64,000 nucleotides of DNA from Planctomycetota bacterium (GTDB taxonomy: Bacteria; Planctomycetota; UBA1135; GCA-002686595), in the NCBI GenBank assembly GCA_016709875.1, contig JADJLZ010000004.1:1-64000 (forward strand), given 5' to 3'. The translations under genes and the position numbers were made by a program. Position 1 is the first letter of the stretch. The number at the start of each line of letters is the position of its first letter. A model generated the notes under the pieces. That model was not told where the DNA came from, made no database searches, and was given only the letters and a program-made list of their open reading frames with translations. Positions 8,945 to 19,486 of this stretch are shown here, one piece after another.

Positions 8945-10828
8945 TCAGAGTGTCGTGTGGTACAGGCCGTTACCCCACTCGTTGAACACCGTGTAGTTGG
9001 AGTCGCGCGCCACGTCCATCAGCGCCAGCGGCGCGCAACGTCCGAGCACCATTCCCAGGCCCTCGATCGCGGCGGCGCGGCGCAGGCTGGCGCCCGCCTT
9101 CGAGGTGACCGTGTCGCACAGCCGCCGCAGTGCGTCGTAGGAGGCGTGAAAGCCCAGCGCCGTCGCGGCCATCGCCTGCAGTTCCGGCTCGTTCAGGTTT
9201 GCGAGCGTCGCCGCGATTGCATCGACGTCCTCGCCGCGGCCCATGCAGCCGAGCGACTGCGCGAGCGTGGCGCGCACGAGCGCAGAGCCCTCCTCCTCGA
9301 GTCTCGCGCGCAGCACGCGATGGGCTTCGTCGCCTCCGAGCAGCGCGAGCGCCGTCGCCGCGTACATGCGATTGCGCGGATCGGAAGCCTCCGCGACGGC
9401 CTTCACGAGCAGCGGCAGCGCTTCCTCGTCGTGCAGCAGACCCAGGCCGAGCCAGTAGGCGCTGCGGTTCTGCGGATTGGATTCGTGCTCGAGCGCGTCG
9501 CGCAGCGCCTTCGCGATCAACGGATCCGCGCTCTTGCGTCCCAGGATCCCCAGCGCGAGCCCGCTCCAGGCGCGCATCGACTTCGGGTTGGAGCACAGAA
9601 CGCGCAGCAGGAATTCGCGCGCGACCGGGCCGCCACGGCGCCCAATCGCCGTCAACAGGAACCCGCGCGTCAGCGACTCGGACTCGCCCGCGTAGGCCGC
9701 GAGCAGCGCGGGCAGGGCCTCGGCGCGGCTCGCTTCGCCGAGCGCGAGCGCGGCGGAGCGGCGCAAGTCCAGGCGCGGTCCGGTGAGGCTCGCAACCAGG
9801 CGCTCGAAGGCTTTTTCGGAGTCCGCGCCAGCGAGGGCCTCGAGCGCGCGGCAGCGCACGATCGGAGCCTCGCTCTCGTCGGCAGAGAGCTGCAGCGCGA
9901 GCGCTTCGAACTCGGGGCAGGGTGCGAGGCGCTCGTAGAGCATCGCGGCGACGCCGATCGTCTCGCGTTCGGACCTCGCGCGCTCACGTGCGCGCAGCGC
10001 GAGTCGCACATCGACGTAGGCCGGGAAGCCGCGCTGGCGGCCGAGCGCGAGGGCGACGAAGGCGTGCGCCTCGGCCGTGGGGGAGATGCGCTCGCGGCCC
10101 AGACCGTCGCGCGTCCCGTCCTTCGCGATCCCAAGCAGGATCCCGGCCGCTTCGCTCGCGCCCGTGGCTCCCAGGCCGAGGATCGCGCCGTGGCGCACCT
10201 CCACGTTCGCATCGTCGAGCAGCGCGACCAGACGCCCCACTGCGGCTGGGCCGAAGGTGCGGCCGTAGGCGATCGCCGCCGAAGAGCGCAGGCGTGGATC
10301 ACCGTCGGAGAGCGCTTCCAGCAGCGCGGGACCGATCGCCCCGCGCATCGAGTCGGCGAAGCGCTGCAGCGCGGCGAGTGAGTCATCGCCGCTCGCGGGC
10401 GCGGAGAGCAGGTCGAGTTGGTTGGGGCGCAGGAACTCTGCCTTGTTGTACTCCCACCACAGGTACCAGCTGTCGTCGCTGGTCATCGTCAGCGTCGAGG
10501 GCGTGGGCACCGGTCGCGGTCCGGCGCCGCCGGTGGCGCCCGGTCCCGTCCCGTGCGCCGTGCCGCTGTCGCCGCCGGGGGGCGGTGGCGTCTGGCCATT
10601 GCCGTGCGCTCCGCCTCCCGATCCGCCCCCGCCGGTCCGGCCACCCGTTGGAACCGTGTCGGCCGGTCCGGTGTGGCTGCCGCCCGCGGGTTTGACCGTA
10701 CCGCCGCCGGAACCCTGCGCCACGTGGTCGTAACTGCTGGTGCTGCCCGCGATCGGCGGCCATTGTGCGTACGCTGGCGCGGCGAGGGCGGTGGAGAGGG
10801 AGCAGAGCAGCAGGCGGGCGATCTTCAT
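8945..10828 (-). CDS. Exported HEAT-repeat protein
   Basis: A 627-residue protein with a signal peptide (MKIARLLLCSLSTALAAPAYA) and then a low-complexity Gly/Pro/Thr linker (about residues 25-110). From about residue 140 to the end it is built of HEAT-like helical repeats, recognisable by recurring units such as DPRLRSSAAIAYGR, NVEVRHGAILGLGATG, RSAALALGEASR and NRMYAATALALLGG. Such solenoids are scaffolds for protein contacts; no enzymatic motif is visible. The end DSNYTVFNEWGNGLYHTTL departs from the repeat. Start 10828 was chosen for the signal peptide. The role is unknown. Confidence 0.85.
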   Translation of the reverse strand: MKIARLLLCSLSTALAAPAYAQWPPIAGSTSSYDHVAQGSGGGTVKPAGGSHTGPADTVPTGGRTGGGGSGGGAHGNGQTPPPPGGDSGTAHGTGPGATGGAGPRPVPTPSTLTMTSDDSWYLWWEYNKAEFLRPNQLDLLSAPASGDDSLAALQRFADSMRGAIGPALLEALSDGDPRLRSSAAIAYGRTFGPAAVGRLVALLDDANVEVRHGAILGLGATGASEAAGILLGIAKDGTRDGLGRERISPTAEAHAFVALALGRQRGFPAYVDVRLALRARERARSERETIGVAAMLYERLAPCPEFEALALQLSADESEAPIVRCRALEALAGADSEKAFERLVASLTGPRLDLRRSAALALGEASRAEALPALLAAYAGESESLTRGFLLTAIGRRGGPVAREFLLRVLCSNPKSMRAWSGLALGILGRKSADPLIAKALRDALEHESNPQNRSAYWLGLGLLHDEEALPLLVKAVAEASDPRNRMYAATALALLGGDEAHRVLRARLEEEGSALVRATLAQSLGCMGRGEDVDAIAATLANLNEPELQAMAATALGFHASYDALRRLCDTVTSKAGASLRRAAAIEGLGMVLGRCAPLALMDVARDSNYTVFNEWGNGLYHTTL

Positions 10829-10885
10829 GGGGGACCTTTCGGTTCGGGGCACCCACCAAGGCAAGTCGCGTGCCTTCTGCATCCA

Positions 10886-10901
10886 AGGCCCGAGCGGGCC
10901 T
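10886..10901 (-). terminator. Possible hairpin downstream of typA
   Basis: AGGCCCG (10886-10892) and CGGGCCT (10895-10901) form a 7-bp stem with only two bases between, just beyond the typA stop. In practice a loop of four or more bases would open one pair. There is no T tract, so termination by this element alone is uncertain. Confidence 0.4.
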
Positions 10902-10908
10902 GCGAATC

Positions 10909-12744
<1,836 letters not shown>

Positions 12745-12844
12745 GGAAGGGGCTCGGCCGAGGATCGGGGGCGAACAGGATACGAGCCCGCCGCCATACT
12801 CACAATGGCGGCCTCGCTTCCCGGCCCTGCGCGCGCCCGCAGCG

Positions 12845-13597
12845 CTATTTCTGCGCGTGCAGCCCGACCACCACGGCAGCGCCCGTACTGGCGAGCTTGC
12901 GCGTGCGTCCGGTCGAGGGATCGGCCTCGTAGAGCGTGTTCTGCTCCCCGACGATGCGCGCTTTGCCGTCGCCCGCGAGTGCCATGGCGTACGGGGTCGC
13001 CTCGAGCGCGAGTTCCACACTCGAATCCGTCTTGCCGGTCGCGGGATCGACCCAAACCAGGGCGTACTTGCTCGTGCGCAAGAGGGGGGTCAGTCCGAGC
13101 AGCTTTCCACTGTGCGCGTCCAGGGAGAAGCTCATGAACTGGAAGTCGCGTCCGGGCCGGCCGATCAGCGTGCTCTCGCCCGTGGCCGGGTCGATGCGCA
13201 CGAGGGCGCTCCCCTCCTTGTCGTAGCTCCCGGCCAGCAGGGCGCCCTTCACGTCCACGACCAGCGCGTCGAAGGCCTCGCCCAGCAGCACGCTGCGCTC
13301 GACCTCGAGGCTCTTCGCATCGACCGTCATCAGGTGCGTCTTGGCCCAGCCTTCTCCGATCTCGAGCTCGGTGAGGTAGTAGTGCTTCCCGTCGGCGGAG
13401 CGCACGATGTCGTTCGGCACCGTGTAGCCGGCGTGGTTCGAGAAGGAGCCGACGACCTTGGTCGTGCCGTCGCGAGCGTCGATCGTGACGAGCTCGCCGA
13501 GTTTGTTCGGCGAGTGACCGGTCGAGATTCCGTAGAGCGAGGGCTCGCTCGGTGCCACGAGCAGGGCGGCGGCGAGGGAGCAGGCAAGCAAGTTCAT
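12845..13597 (-). CDS. Exported beta-propeller-like protein
   Basis: A 250-residue protein with a short signal peptide (MNLLACSLAAALLVAPS) and blades of the type LVRIDPATGESTLIGRPG and YEADPSTGRTRKLAS, as in YVTN/DUF4394-like propellers that often look like secreted binding or structural proteins. At 250 residues it could make four or five blades. Its ATG overlaps the stop of the upstream AraC-type regulator by one base (TGATG), so the two are translationally coupled. No catalytic residues are recognisable. Confidence 0.75.
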   Translation of the reverse strand: MNLLACSLAAALLVAPSEPSLYGISTGHSPNKLGELVTIDARDGTTKVVGSFSNHAGYTVPNDIVRSADGKHYYLTELEIGEGWAKTHLMTVDAKSLEVERSVLLGEAFDALVVDVKGALLAGSYDKEGSALVRIDPATGESTLIGRPGRDFQFMSFSLDAHSGKLLGLTPLLRTSKYALVWVDPATGKTDSSVELALEATPYAMALAGDGKARIVGEQNTLYEADPSTGRTRKLASTGAAVVVGLHAQK

Positions 13598-14478
13598 CAG
13601 TTCTCCTCGGATCCGTGTTCGTCACGCAGGCGCGAGGGCGTCGTGCCGAACTCGCGCCGGAACGCACTCGTGTAGTGGCTGTGGCTCGAGAAGCCGCACT
13701 GCAGCGCGAGCTCGACCAGCGGGCGGCTGGACTCGCGCAGCGGTTCGAGGCTCGAGCGCAGGCGCAGCTGGTGGCGGTACTGGTGCAGCGTCGTCCCCGT
13801 CTCGCGCCGGAAGCTGCGGCACATGTGGTAGATCGAGAGCCCGACCGCATGCGCGAGGTCGGAGAGCTGCAGCGGCTCGCTCCAGCGCTCGCTCAGGATC
13901 CGCTCGAGTTCGTGCGTGCTCGCGCCGCGCCGCGCCGGTTCCAGCGCCGCGCCGACTTGCTCGGAGGCGAGTTCACAGACGCGCTCGAGCAGGCCGAGCA
14001 CGCACTCCTCGAGCGCCAGCGGCTCCACAGGCGCGCCCGAGTGGGCGAGCTCGAAGACCCGGCGCTGCGCGAGGTACAAGGCCGCGTCGCAGCTCCCGGA
14101 TGCGCGCGTGAAGAGCTCCTCGGCGCGGTCGGCGGCCGAAGGATCGAAGCGCGCGAGCACGTCGCGCACGAGCTGCGCGTCGAGGCCGAACCACTCGCAG
14201 CGGTCGCCGTCGCGGCTGATCGCGCCGCGCAGGTAGCGCTGGCCGCGGTTGTAGAGCGTGACCACGTTGGGGTTCGCGATCAGCGGCGGCGCGTGCTCGT
14301 GCTCGATCGAGACCGCGGTGCGCGGGAAGACCAAGCAGTGCTGCGCGATGGGGCCGGAGTCCTCGAAGCGCGGATGGCCGAGCGGGCAGCGGAATGCGCC
14401 GATCGTCACCGACTGCGTGCGGAAGACGATCCGATCGAGCGGCGCGGGTGCGTTCGGAGCCTGCATCACGGCCCCCAT
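13597..14478 (-). CDS. AraC-family transcriptional regulator
   Basis: A 293-residue regulator. The N-terminal about 190 residues are a cupin-like sensing domain with no clear ligand clue (FPRTAVSIEHEHAP near residues 50-63). The C-terminal about 100 residues hold the AraC double helix-turn-helix: LQLSDLAHAVGLSIYHMCRSFRRETG for the first, and LVELALQCGFSSHSHYTSAFRREFGTTPSRLR (split here only for description) for the second, with the family signature. Met at 14466 is an alternative start. It is coupled to the downstream propeller gene by a TGATG overlap. Confidence 0.92.
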   Translation of the reverse strand: MGAVMQAPNAPAPLDRIVFRTQSVTIGAFRCPLGHPRFEDSGPIAQHCLVFPRTAVSIEHEHAPPLIANPNVVTLYNRGQRYLRGAISRDGDRCEWFGLDAQLVRDVLARFDPSAADRAEELFTRASGSCDAALYLAQRRVFELAHSGAPVEPLALEECVLGLLERVCELASEQVGAALEPARRGASTHELERILSERWSEPLQLSDLAHAVGLSIYHMCRSFRRETGTTLHQYRHQLRLRSSLEPLRESSRPLVELALQCGFSSHSHYTSAFRREFGTTPSRLRDEHGSEEN

Positions 14479-14601
14479 ACCAGCACAGCGCGCGGAAGTT
14501 CGCAGGCGACTCGTGCAAGAAGCGCGTCAGTTCGCGACCGCGGGCGTGTCGCGAGCAAGATCTCGATAGCCCCGGCCGCGCGAGCGCCGTACAAGCGCAG
14601 C

Positions 14602-16272
14602 ATGAATCCGCTCGTCGCCCTCCTCGCTGTGTTCACACTCTTCCCGCAGGACACGGCCCCCGCGCCCACGCTCGAGGCCGCGATCGCGCGCATGCAGGCC
14701 AAGGACCCCGCCGGCGCGGCGAAGATCCTCGAGGCTCTGCTCGCGCGCGAACCGAAGAACGGCCGCGCCTGGCGCAACCTCGCGAACGCGCGCCGCGTGC
14801 AGGGCGACTTCGCTCACGCGGCCGAGGCGCTGCAGCACTCGCTCGAGGTCGAGCCGGGCTTCTACATGCCGCTCTACACGCTGGGCGTGCTGCGCGCGCA
14901 GGCGGGCGAGACCGACGAGGCTTTCCGCTGCCTCGAGCGCGCGCGCGATTCGCACAAGATCGACATGACGCAGATCGACTTCGATCCCTTGCTCTCGAAG
15001 CTGAAGGACGACCCGCGCTTCGCGGCCCTGCATCCCAAGCCCGCGGACTTCGCCGATCCTTTCGTCGAGCCGGTCAAGATCCTCCACGAGTGGGATGGCG
15101 AGGCGCCCAACGACCAGTTCGGCTGGATCGCGCGCCCGGTCGGCGATGTGGACGGCGACGGAGTGCCGGACATCGTGACCTCCGCTCCGACGCACGGCGA
15201 GGCAGGCAGCAATGCCGGCCGCATCTACGTCTACTCCACGAAGAGCGGCAAGCTCTTGTGGAGCGCCGACGGCGAGAGCGGCGACCAACTCGGCACTGGC
15301 GTCGAGGGCGCGGGCGACACCGATCACGACGGCATCCCGGACGTGATCGCGAGCTCGCCGGGTGGCGGCAAGGCGTTCCTCTACTCCGGCCGCGACGGGA
15401 AGGTGCTACACGTCTTCCACGCGGAGCACCCCACGGACGACTTTGGCCGCCACGCCGCGGGCGCGGGCGACGTCGACGGCGACGGTTGCGCGGACGTGAT
15501 CGTGGGTGCGCCCGCGAACGCGGCCAAGGGACAGGGTGCCGGCCGCGCCTACGTGTATTCGGGCAAGGACGGCCACCTGCTGCACGCACTCGAGGGCGCA
15601 GGCGCGGGCGAGAGCTTCGGCAGCACGGTCGCGGGACGCAGCACGCCCGGGCACACGCTGCTCGTGGTCGGCGCCGGCAGCGCAGGGGCGCAGCACACCG
15701 GTCGCGTCTACGTCTTCGACTCGCTCGAGGGCCCGCCGAAGTTCACGATCGAGGCCGACGAGACCGGCGGCGCGCTCGGCGGCATGTTCGTCTCGGTCCC
15801 CGGCGACGTCGACGGCGACGGCGTGCTCGATGTGTACGCCTCGGACTGGCAGAACTCGGCCCTCGGCCCGCTCACCGGACGCGTGTACGTGCACTCGGGC
15901 AAGGACGGTCACCGGCTGCTCACGCTCACCGGCGAAGGCCCGGGCGAGGGTTTCGGAACGAGCCCGTCGGTCGCGGGTGACGTCGACGGCGACGGACACG
16001 CGGACCTGATCGTGGGAGCGTGGCAGTGGAGCGGTGCGGCGCTAGGCGCGGGCAAGGCCTACCTGCACTCGGGTGCGGACGGGAAGCTGCTCGCGAGCTA
16101 CACCTGCAAGACTCCGGGCGACACCTTCGGCTTCGACGCGCTCTCGCTGGGCGACACCGACAGCGACGGGACGGACGACTTCCTGGTCACCTCGGGCTGG
16201 AGCGGCGTCCACGGATTCCATTCCGGACGCGTATTCCTCTTCTCGAGCGGGATCGCCAAGCGCGCGCGCTGA
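14602..16272 (+). CDS. Exported TPR and FG-GAP repeat protein
   Basis: A 556-residue protein with a signal peptide (MNPLVALLAVFTLFPQD), about three tetratricopeptide repeats (residues 25-140, for example AWRNLANARRVQGDFAHAAEAL) and then seven FG-GAP / integrin-alpha-like blades. Each blade has a calcium loop of the form GDVDGDGVPDIVTSAP or GDTDHDGIPDVIAS and a display strand GRVYVYSGKDG. FG-GAP propellers bind ligands or partners at the cell surface. The TPR plus propeller combination suggests a protein-interaction role outside the cytoplasm. Confidence 0.88.
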   Translation: MNPLVALLAVFTLFPQDTAPAPTLEAAIARMQAKDPAGAAKILEALLAREPKNGRAWRNLANARRVQGDFAHAAEALQHSLEVEPGFYMPLYTLGVLRAQAGETDEAFRCLERARDSHKIDMTQIDFDPLLSKLKDDPRFAALHPKPADFADPFVEPVKILHEWDGEAPNDQFGWIARPVGDVDGDGVPDIVTSAPTHGEAGSNAGRIYVYSTKSGKLLWSADGESGDQLGTGVEGAGDTDHDGIPDVIASSPGGGKAFLYSGRDGKVLHVFHAEHPTDDFGRHAAGAGDVDGDGCADVIVGAPANAAKGQGAGRAYVYSGKDGHLLHALEGAGAGESFGSTVAGRSTPGHTLLVVGAGSAGAQHTGRVYVFDSLEGPPKFTIEADETGGALGGMFVSVPGDVDGDGVLDVYASDWQNSALGPLTGRVYVHSGKDGHRLLTLTGEGPGEGFGTSPSVAGDVDGDGHADLIVGAWQWSGAALGAGKAYLHSGADGKLLASYTCKTPGDTFGFDALSLGDTDSDGTDDFLVTSGWSGVHGFHSGRVFLFSSGIAKRAR

Positions 16273-16287
16273 ACGGCGCGCGAAGGT

Positions 16288-18411
16288 CTAGGCGACGAGC
16301 GACTGGAAGTCCGGCAGCCCGCGCAGGACGTCGAGGTCGACGTTGCGCGCGAGCTCGGACTGGATGCAGTAGCCGCGCGTCGCGGCGGTCGAGAGCGCTT
16401 CGAGCGACTCGTTCAGGTCGCCGAGGATCGCGAGCACGACCGCCGACTTGAACGCGGTGTAGCCGTCCTTGGGCGAGAGTTCGCGCGCCTTCGCGATCGC
16501 ATCGCGCGCCTCCGCCTGGCGCCCGCAGCGCGCGAGCAGCATGCCCATGTGCAGGCGCGCCTCCTGGTTGTCGGGCACGTGCACGAGTTCCTCGATCGCG
16601 GCGGTGATGCCCTGGTCGGCGACCTGCAGCGCCTCCTCGTAGCGGTTGAGCCGCATCAGCACGCCGTAGAGGTGGTCGTAGGACGCGATGTTGCGCGGAT
16701 GCAGCGTGATCGACTTGCGCAGGAGCGGCGAAGCCTCCTTGAAGTTGCCCAGGCGCGCGTAGACGGCGCCCAGCAGCCGGTGCGCGAGCCACTCGTTCTG
16801 GTTGAGCTGGATCGAGAGCCGGTACTCGCGCTGCGCATCGGTCGCGCGGTTCGTGAGGTGGAAGGCAAAGCCCAGCGAGGTGTGCGCCTCGGCGCAGTCG
16901 GCGCTGCGCGCGAGCGCGCGGGCAGCCTCGGCGCGCGCTTCGTCGAGGTAGGTCGTGTCGCCGTCGAAGTAGATGTACTTGCGCACCAGCGCCTCGGCCA
17001 GCCCGGCGTAGGCGATCGCGCAGTAGGGGTCGGCCTCGATCGCGGCGCGGAAGGAGGTGATCGAGCCGAGCAGGTGCTTGGTCGTGCCGCGGTGCATCAC
17101 CTCGTGTGCGCGCCGGGCGAGCGTGAGCGCGGCTTCCGTGTTGCGGCGCGGGCCGGCGGCGGGGCGCAGCGCGATCGCGGAGAGGTGCTTGCGCACCACG
17201 CGCACGACACCGCGCACGAGCGCCTCCTGCAGGGCCCAGTCGTTCTTGTCGATGTGCTGGACGTTCTCGCGGAAGACCTCGAGCGGTGCCGTGCCGCGCG
17301 TGCCTCCGGGCTGCTGCGTCCAGCGCTCGAGTTCGATCTCGAGCCGGCCCTCCACACCGATGACCTCCAGGCGCAGGCGCAGCACGTAGTCGAAGCTCGC
17401 GCCGGCACCGGGCAGGCGTTCGCTGTCCAGGCGTGCAACCTTGAGGTCCTTCACGCGCGCGAGGTTCGCAGCCGCATCCTTGAGCAGCGCCCCCGCGATC
17501 ACGTCGCAGGCCTCGGGGTGCTCGCCGCCGCAGACGAGCGGCGGCATGACGATCGTTCCGCGCAGCGCGATCGGCGCGGAGCCACCGCTGCGCGAACCGT
17601 CGAAGATGCTCTGCAGCACGCCCTTGGCCTCGACCGCGCTCGAATAGCGGCGCTCGGGCTCGGGATCGAGGCACTTCAGGATGAAGTCCTCGAGCGCGGG
17701 CGGGAAATCTGCGCGGATCGCGGTCGGCCGGCGCAGCTTGCCGTCCAGGATCGCCATGCAGACCTCGGGGAAGCTCTTGCCGGGGAAGGGCAGCGCGCCG
17801 GTCAGCGCGTGGTAGAGGACCGCGCCGAAGGCGAAGACGTCCGAGCGCAGGTCGAGCTCGTCGCCGCGTACCTGCTCGGGCGACATGTAGAGCACCGTCC
17901 CGACCAGCATGCCGTTCTGCGTGATCGTGGCCTCGTCGCGCGCGCGCGCAATGCCGAAGTCGAGCAGCTTGACCGTGCCGTCCTCGAGCACCATCACGTT
18001 GCCGGGCTTCAGGTCGCGGTGGATCAGCCCGTTCTGGTGCACGAGCTCGAGCGCGCGCGCGACCTCGATCGCGATGCGCAGGCCCTCGTCGTAGGACAGC
18101 GGCTGGTCCTTGATGACCTTGTCGAGCGTGCGGCCCTGCAGGTACTCCATCGCGATGAAGGAGGTGCCCTCGTGCTTGCCGTACTCGTAGATCGTGGCGA
18201 TGTTCGGGTGGACGAGTTGCGAGGTGTGCTGCGCCTCGCGCAGGAAGCGCGTGTCCGCCGCCGGGTCGATCTCCGCGTTGCCGCGCAGGATCTTCAGCGC
18301 CACGGTCCGGCCCAGCTGCTGGTCCATCGCCCGATAGACCTCCGACAGCGGACCCTCGCCGAGGCGGTCCTGCTGGGGGTCGAAGACGAAGTGAGCGAAG
18401 GTCTGGGCCAT
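16288..18411 (-). CDS. Serine/threonine protein kinase fused to TPR repeats
   Basis: A Hanks-type kinase of about 707 residues. The Gly-rich loop is LGEGPLSEVY (17-26), catalytic Lys40 sits in VALKIL, the catalytic loop reads HRDLKPGN, and DFGIARA and SPEQVRGDELD follow. The kinase domain ends near residue 270. A middle region (290-440) resembles the TolB-N-like predicted domain found in such kinases, with no membrane helix evident. The C-terminal third is TPR-like (LGSITSFRAAIEADPYCAIAYAGLAEA and later units). Kinase-TPR fusions of this kind are common in planctomycetes. Start 18411 was chosen because homology begins there; in-frame ATG 18465 is possible. Confidence 0.92.
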   Translation of the reverse strand: MAQTFAHFVFDPQQDRLGEGPLSEVYRAMDQQLGRTVALKILRGNAEIDPAADTRFLREAQHTSQLVHPNIATIYEYGKHEGTSFIAMEYLQGRTLDKVIKDQPLSYDEGLRIAIEVARALELVHQNGLIHRDLKPGNVMVLEDGTVKLLDFGIARARDEATITQNGMLVGTVLYMSPEQVRGDELDLRSDVFAFGAVLYHALTGALPFPGKSFPEVCMAILDGKLRRPTAIRADFPPALEDFILKCLDPEPERRYSSAVEAKGVLQSIFDGSRSGGSAPIALRGTIVMPPLVCGGEHPEACDVIAGALLKDAAANLARVKDLKVARLDSERLPGAGASFDYVLRLRLEVIGVEGRLEIELERWTQQPGGTRGTAPLEVFRENVQHIDKNDWALQEALVRGVVRVVRKHLSAIALRPAAGPRRNTEAALTLARRAHEVMHRGTTKHLLGSITSFRAAIEADPYCAIAYAGLAEALVRKYIYFDGDTTYLDEARAEAARALARSADCAEAHTSLGFAFHLTNRATDAQREYRLSIQLNQNEWLAHRLLGAVYARLGNFKEASPLLRKSITLHPRNIASYDHLYGVLMRLNRYEEALQVADQGITAAIEELVHVPDNQEARLHMGMLLARCGRQAEARDAIAKARELSPKDGYTAFKSAVVLAILGDLNESLEALSTAATRGYCIQSELARNVDLDVLRGLPDFQSLVA

Positions 18412-18545
18412 CTGCGGGGGGGGGAGGACGGCGTTCCTATCTCGGGCGCCGACGGGTCTGGACATTATGGAAGCCCGGATGCGGACCTGGAAAGGGCCGA
18501 ATCGTTCCGGGGCGGGCGGCGGGCTCTGGCCCGGGGCTCCGCCGT

Positions 18546-19340
18546 ATGTCAAACCGTCCGCGCATGAGCGCCGCCAAGCGATCCGAACCCGAACCCACAG
18601 CCCGGCCTGAGCTCACGCCCTTTGTCGAGGGCGACTTCCACGTCCTCGGGAGCGGCCTCGCGCGCGACCCACAGTACAACGACCGGCGCCTGGAGACGCG
18701 CCGCAAGCTGCTCGGGCTCGCGAAGGTCTTCGGCGCGCGCGCGCAAGCCGAGTGCGATCTCGCACTCGAGCCGCGGACGAGCCTCCACAATCCGCACGCC
18801 TTCAACCAGATGCAGGTGCGCCGGCTGTGGGCCTACCTCGTGCGCCCGAAGAAGGAGAAGACGCGCCTGCGGCAGACGCTCGGTTCGGATCTGGGGAAGG
18901 ACCTCGACGCCGCGTACCGCAACGCGTTCCTGTGCGCCGCGATCGAGAACGACTCCTTCGAGGTCTCGCTGCGCATCCACGCCGACGCCTGGTACGACGG
19001 ACAGAACATGCTGCGCCGCATCGCCGGCGGCGGGTTCGACGAGTGGAGGCAGCGGCTCGACGCGCTCGAAGGCTTCCGACTGAAGCTCGCCGACTGGAAG
19101 GGCGAGTGGATCTGCGGCGCGCTGACGCGCGAGAAGCTCGAGGATTTCCTGCGCTTCTACAAGCCGGGCGAGCACGCGCTGGCGGTCGAGCGCAAGTTTC
19201 CTGCGCCGGCGGGCGCGCGCGCTGAGTGCCTCGCGCCCGAATTTCCCGCGCGCGTCGTGGCTGAACTGTTGCGCTTGGTTCCGCTGTACCGCTTCGCAGC
19301 GTGGTCGCAGGAGAGCGACTGGCTGTTTCGCAAGTCCTGA
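18546..19340 (+). CDS. Conserved-looking protein of unknown function
   Basis: A 264-residue soluble protein with no signal peptide or membrane segment. It is rich in charged residues and aromatic/Arg clusters (NQMQVRRLWAYLVRPKKEK, DAYRNAFLCAAIENDSFEVS-like segments). Tryptophans recur at intervals (W-A-Y, W-Y-D-G, W-K-G-E-W, W-S-Q-E-S-D-W-L-F). I do not recognise the family. It is divergent from the Ser/Thr kinase gene, with 134 bp between the two starts, and could share its regulation. An alternative start is Met at 18564. Codon usage matches the genome, so it is probably a real gene. Confidence 0.75.
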   Translation: MSNRPRMSAAKRSEPEPTARPELTPFVEGDFHVLGSGLARDPQYNDRRLETRRKLLGLAKVFGARAQAECDLALEPRTSLHNPHAFNQMQVRRLWAYLVRPKKEKTRLRQTLGSDLGKDLDAAYRNAFLCAAIENDSFEVSLRIHADAWYDGQNMLRRIAGGGFDEWRQRLDALEGFRLKLADWKGEWICGALTREKLEDFLRFYKPGEHALAVERKFPAPAGARAECLAPEFPARVVAELLRLVPLYRFAAWSQESDWLFRKS

Positions 19341-19486
19341 GGCAGGCGGCGCGGCTGCTACTCCCAAGGCGCCTCACGCCTACGCCGGAGTCCCGCGCCG
19401 ATGCGGGTGCCACGCAGACCCCGTCCGCCGCTACAATGGCCCGACTCCCGAGACCGTTCTGGTCGTCCGGAGGCCCCGCCGCTCCC

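Noticed and set aside
16258..16280. GC-rich self-complementary stretch after the FG-GAP gene as a terminator
   Set aside because: It is a short alternating GC run without a stable unique stem or T tract.
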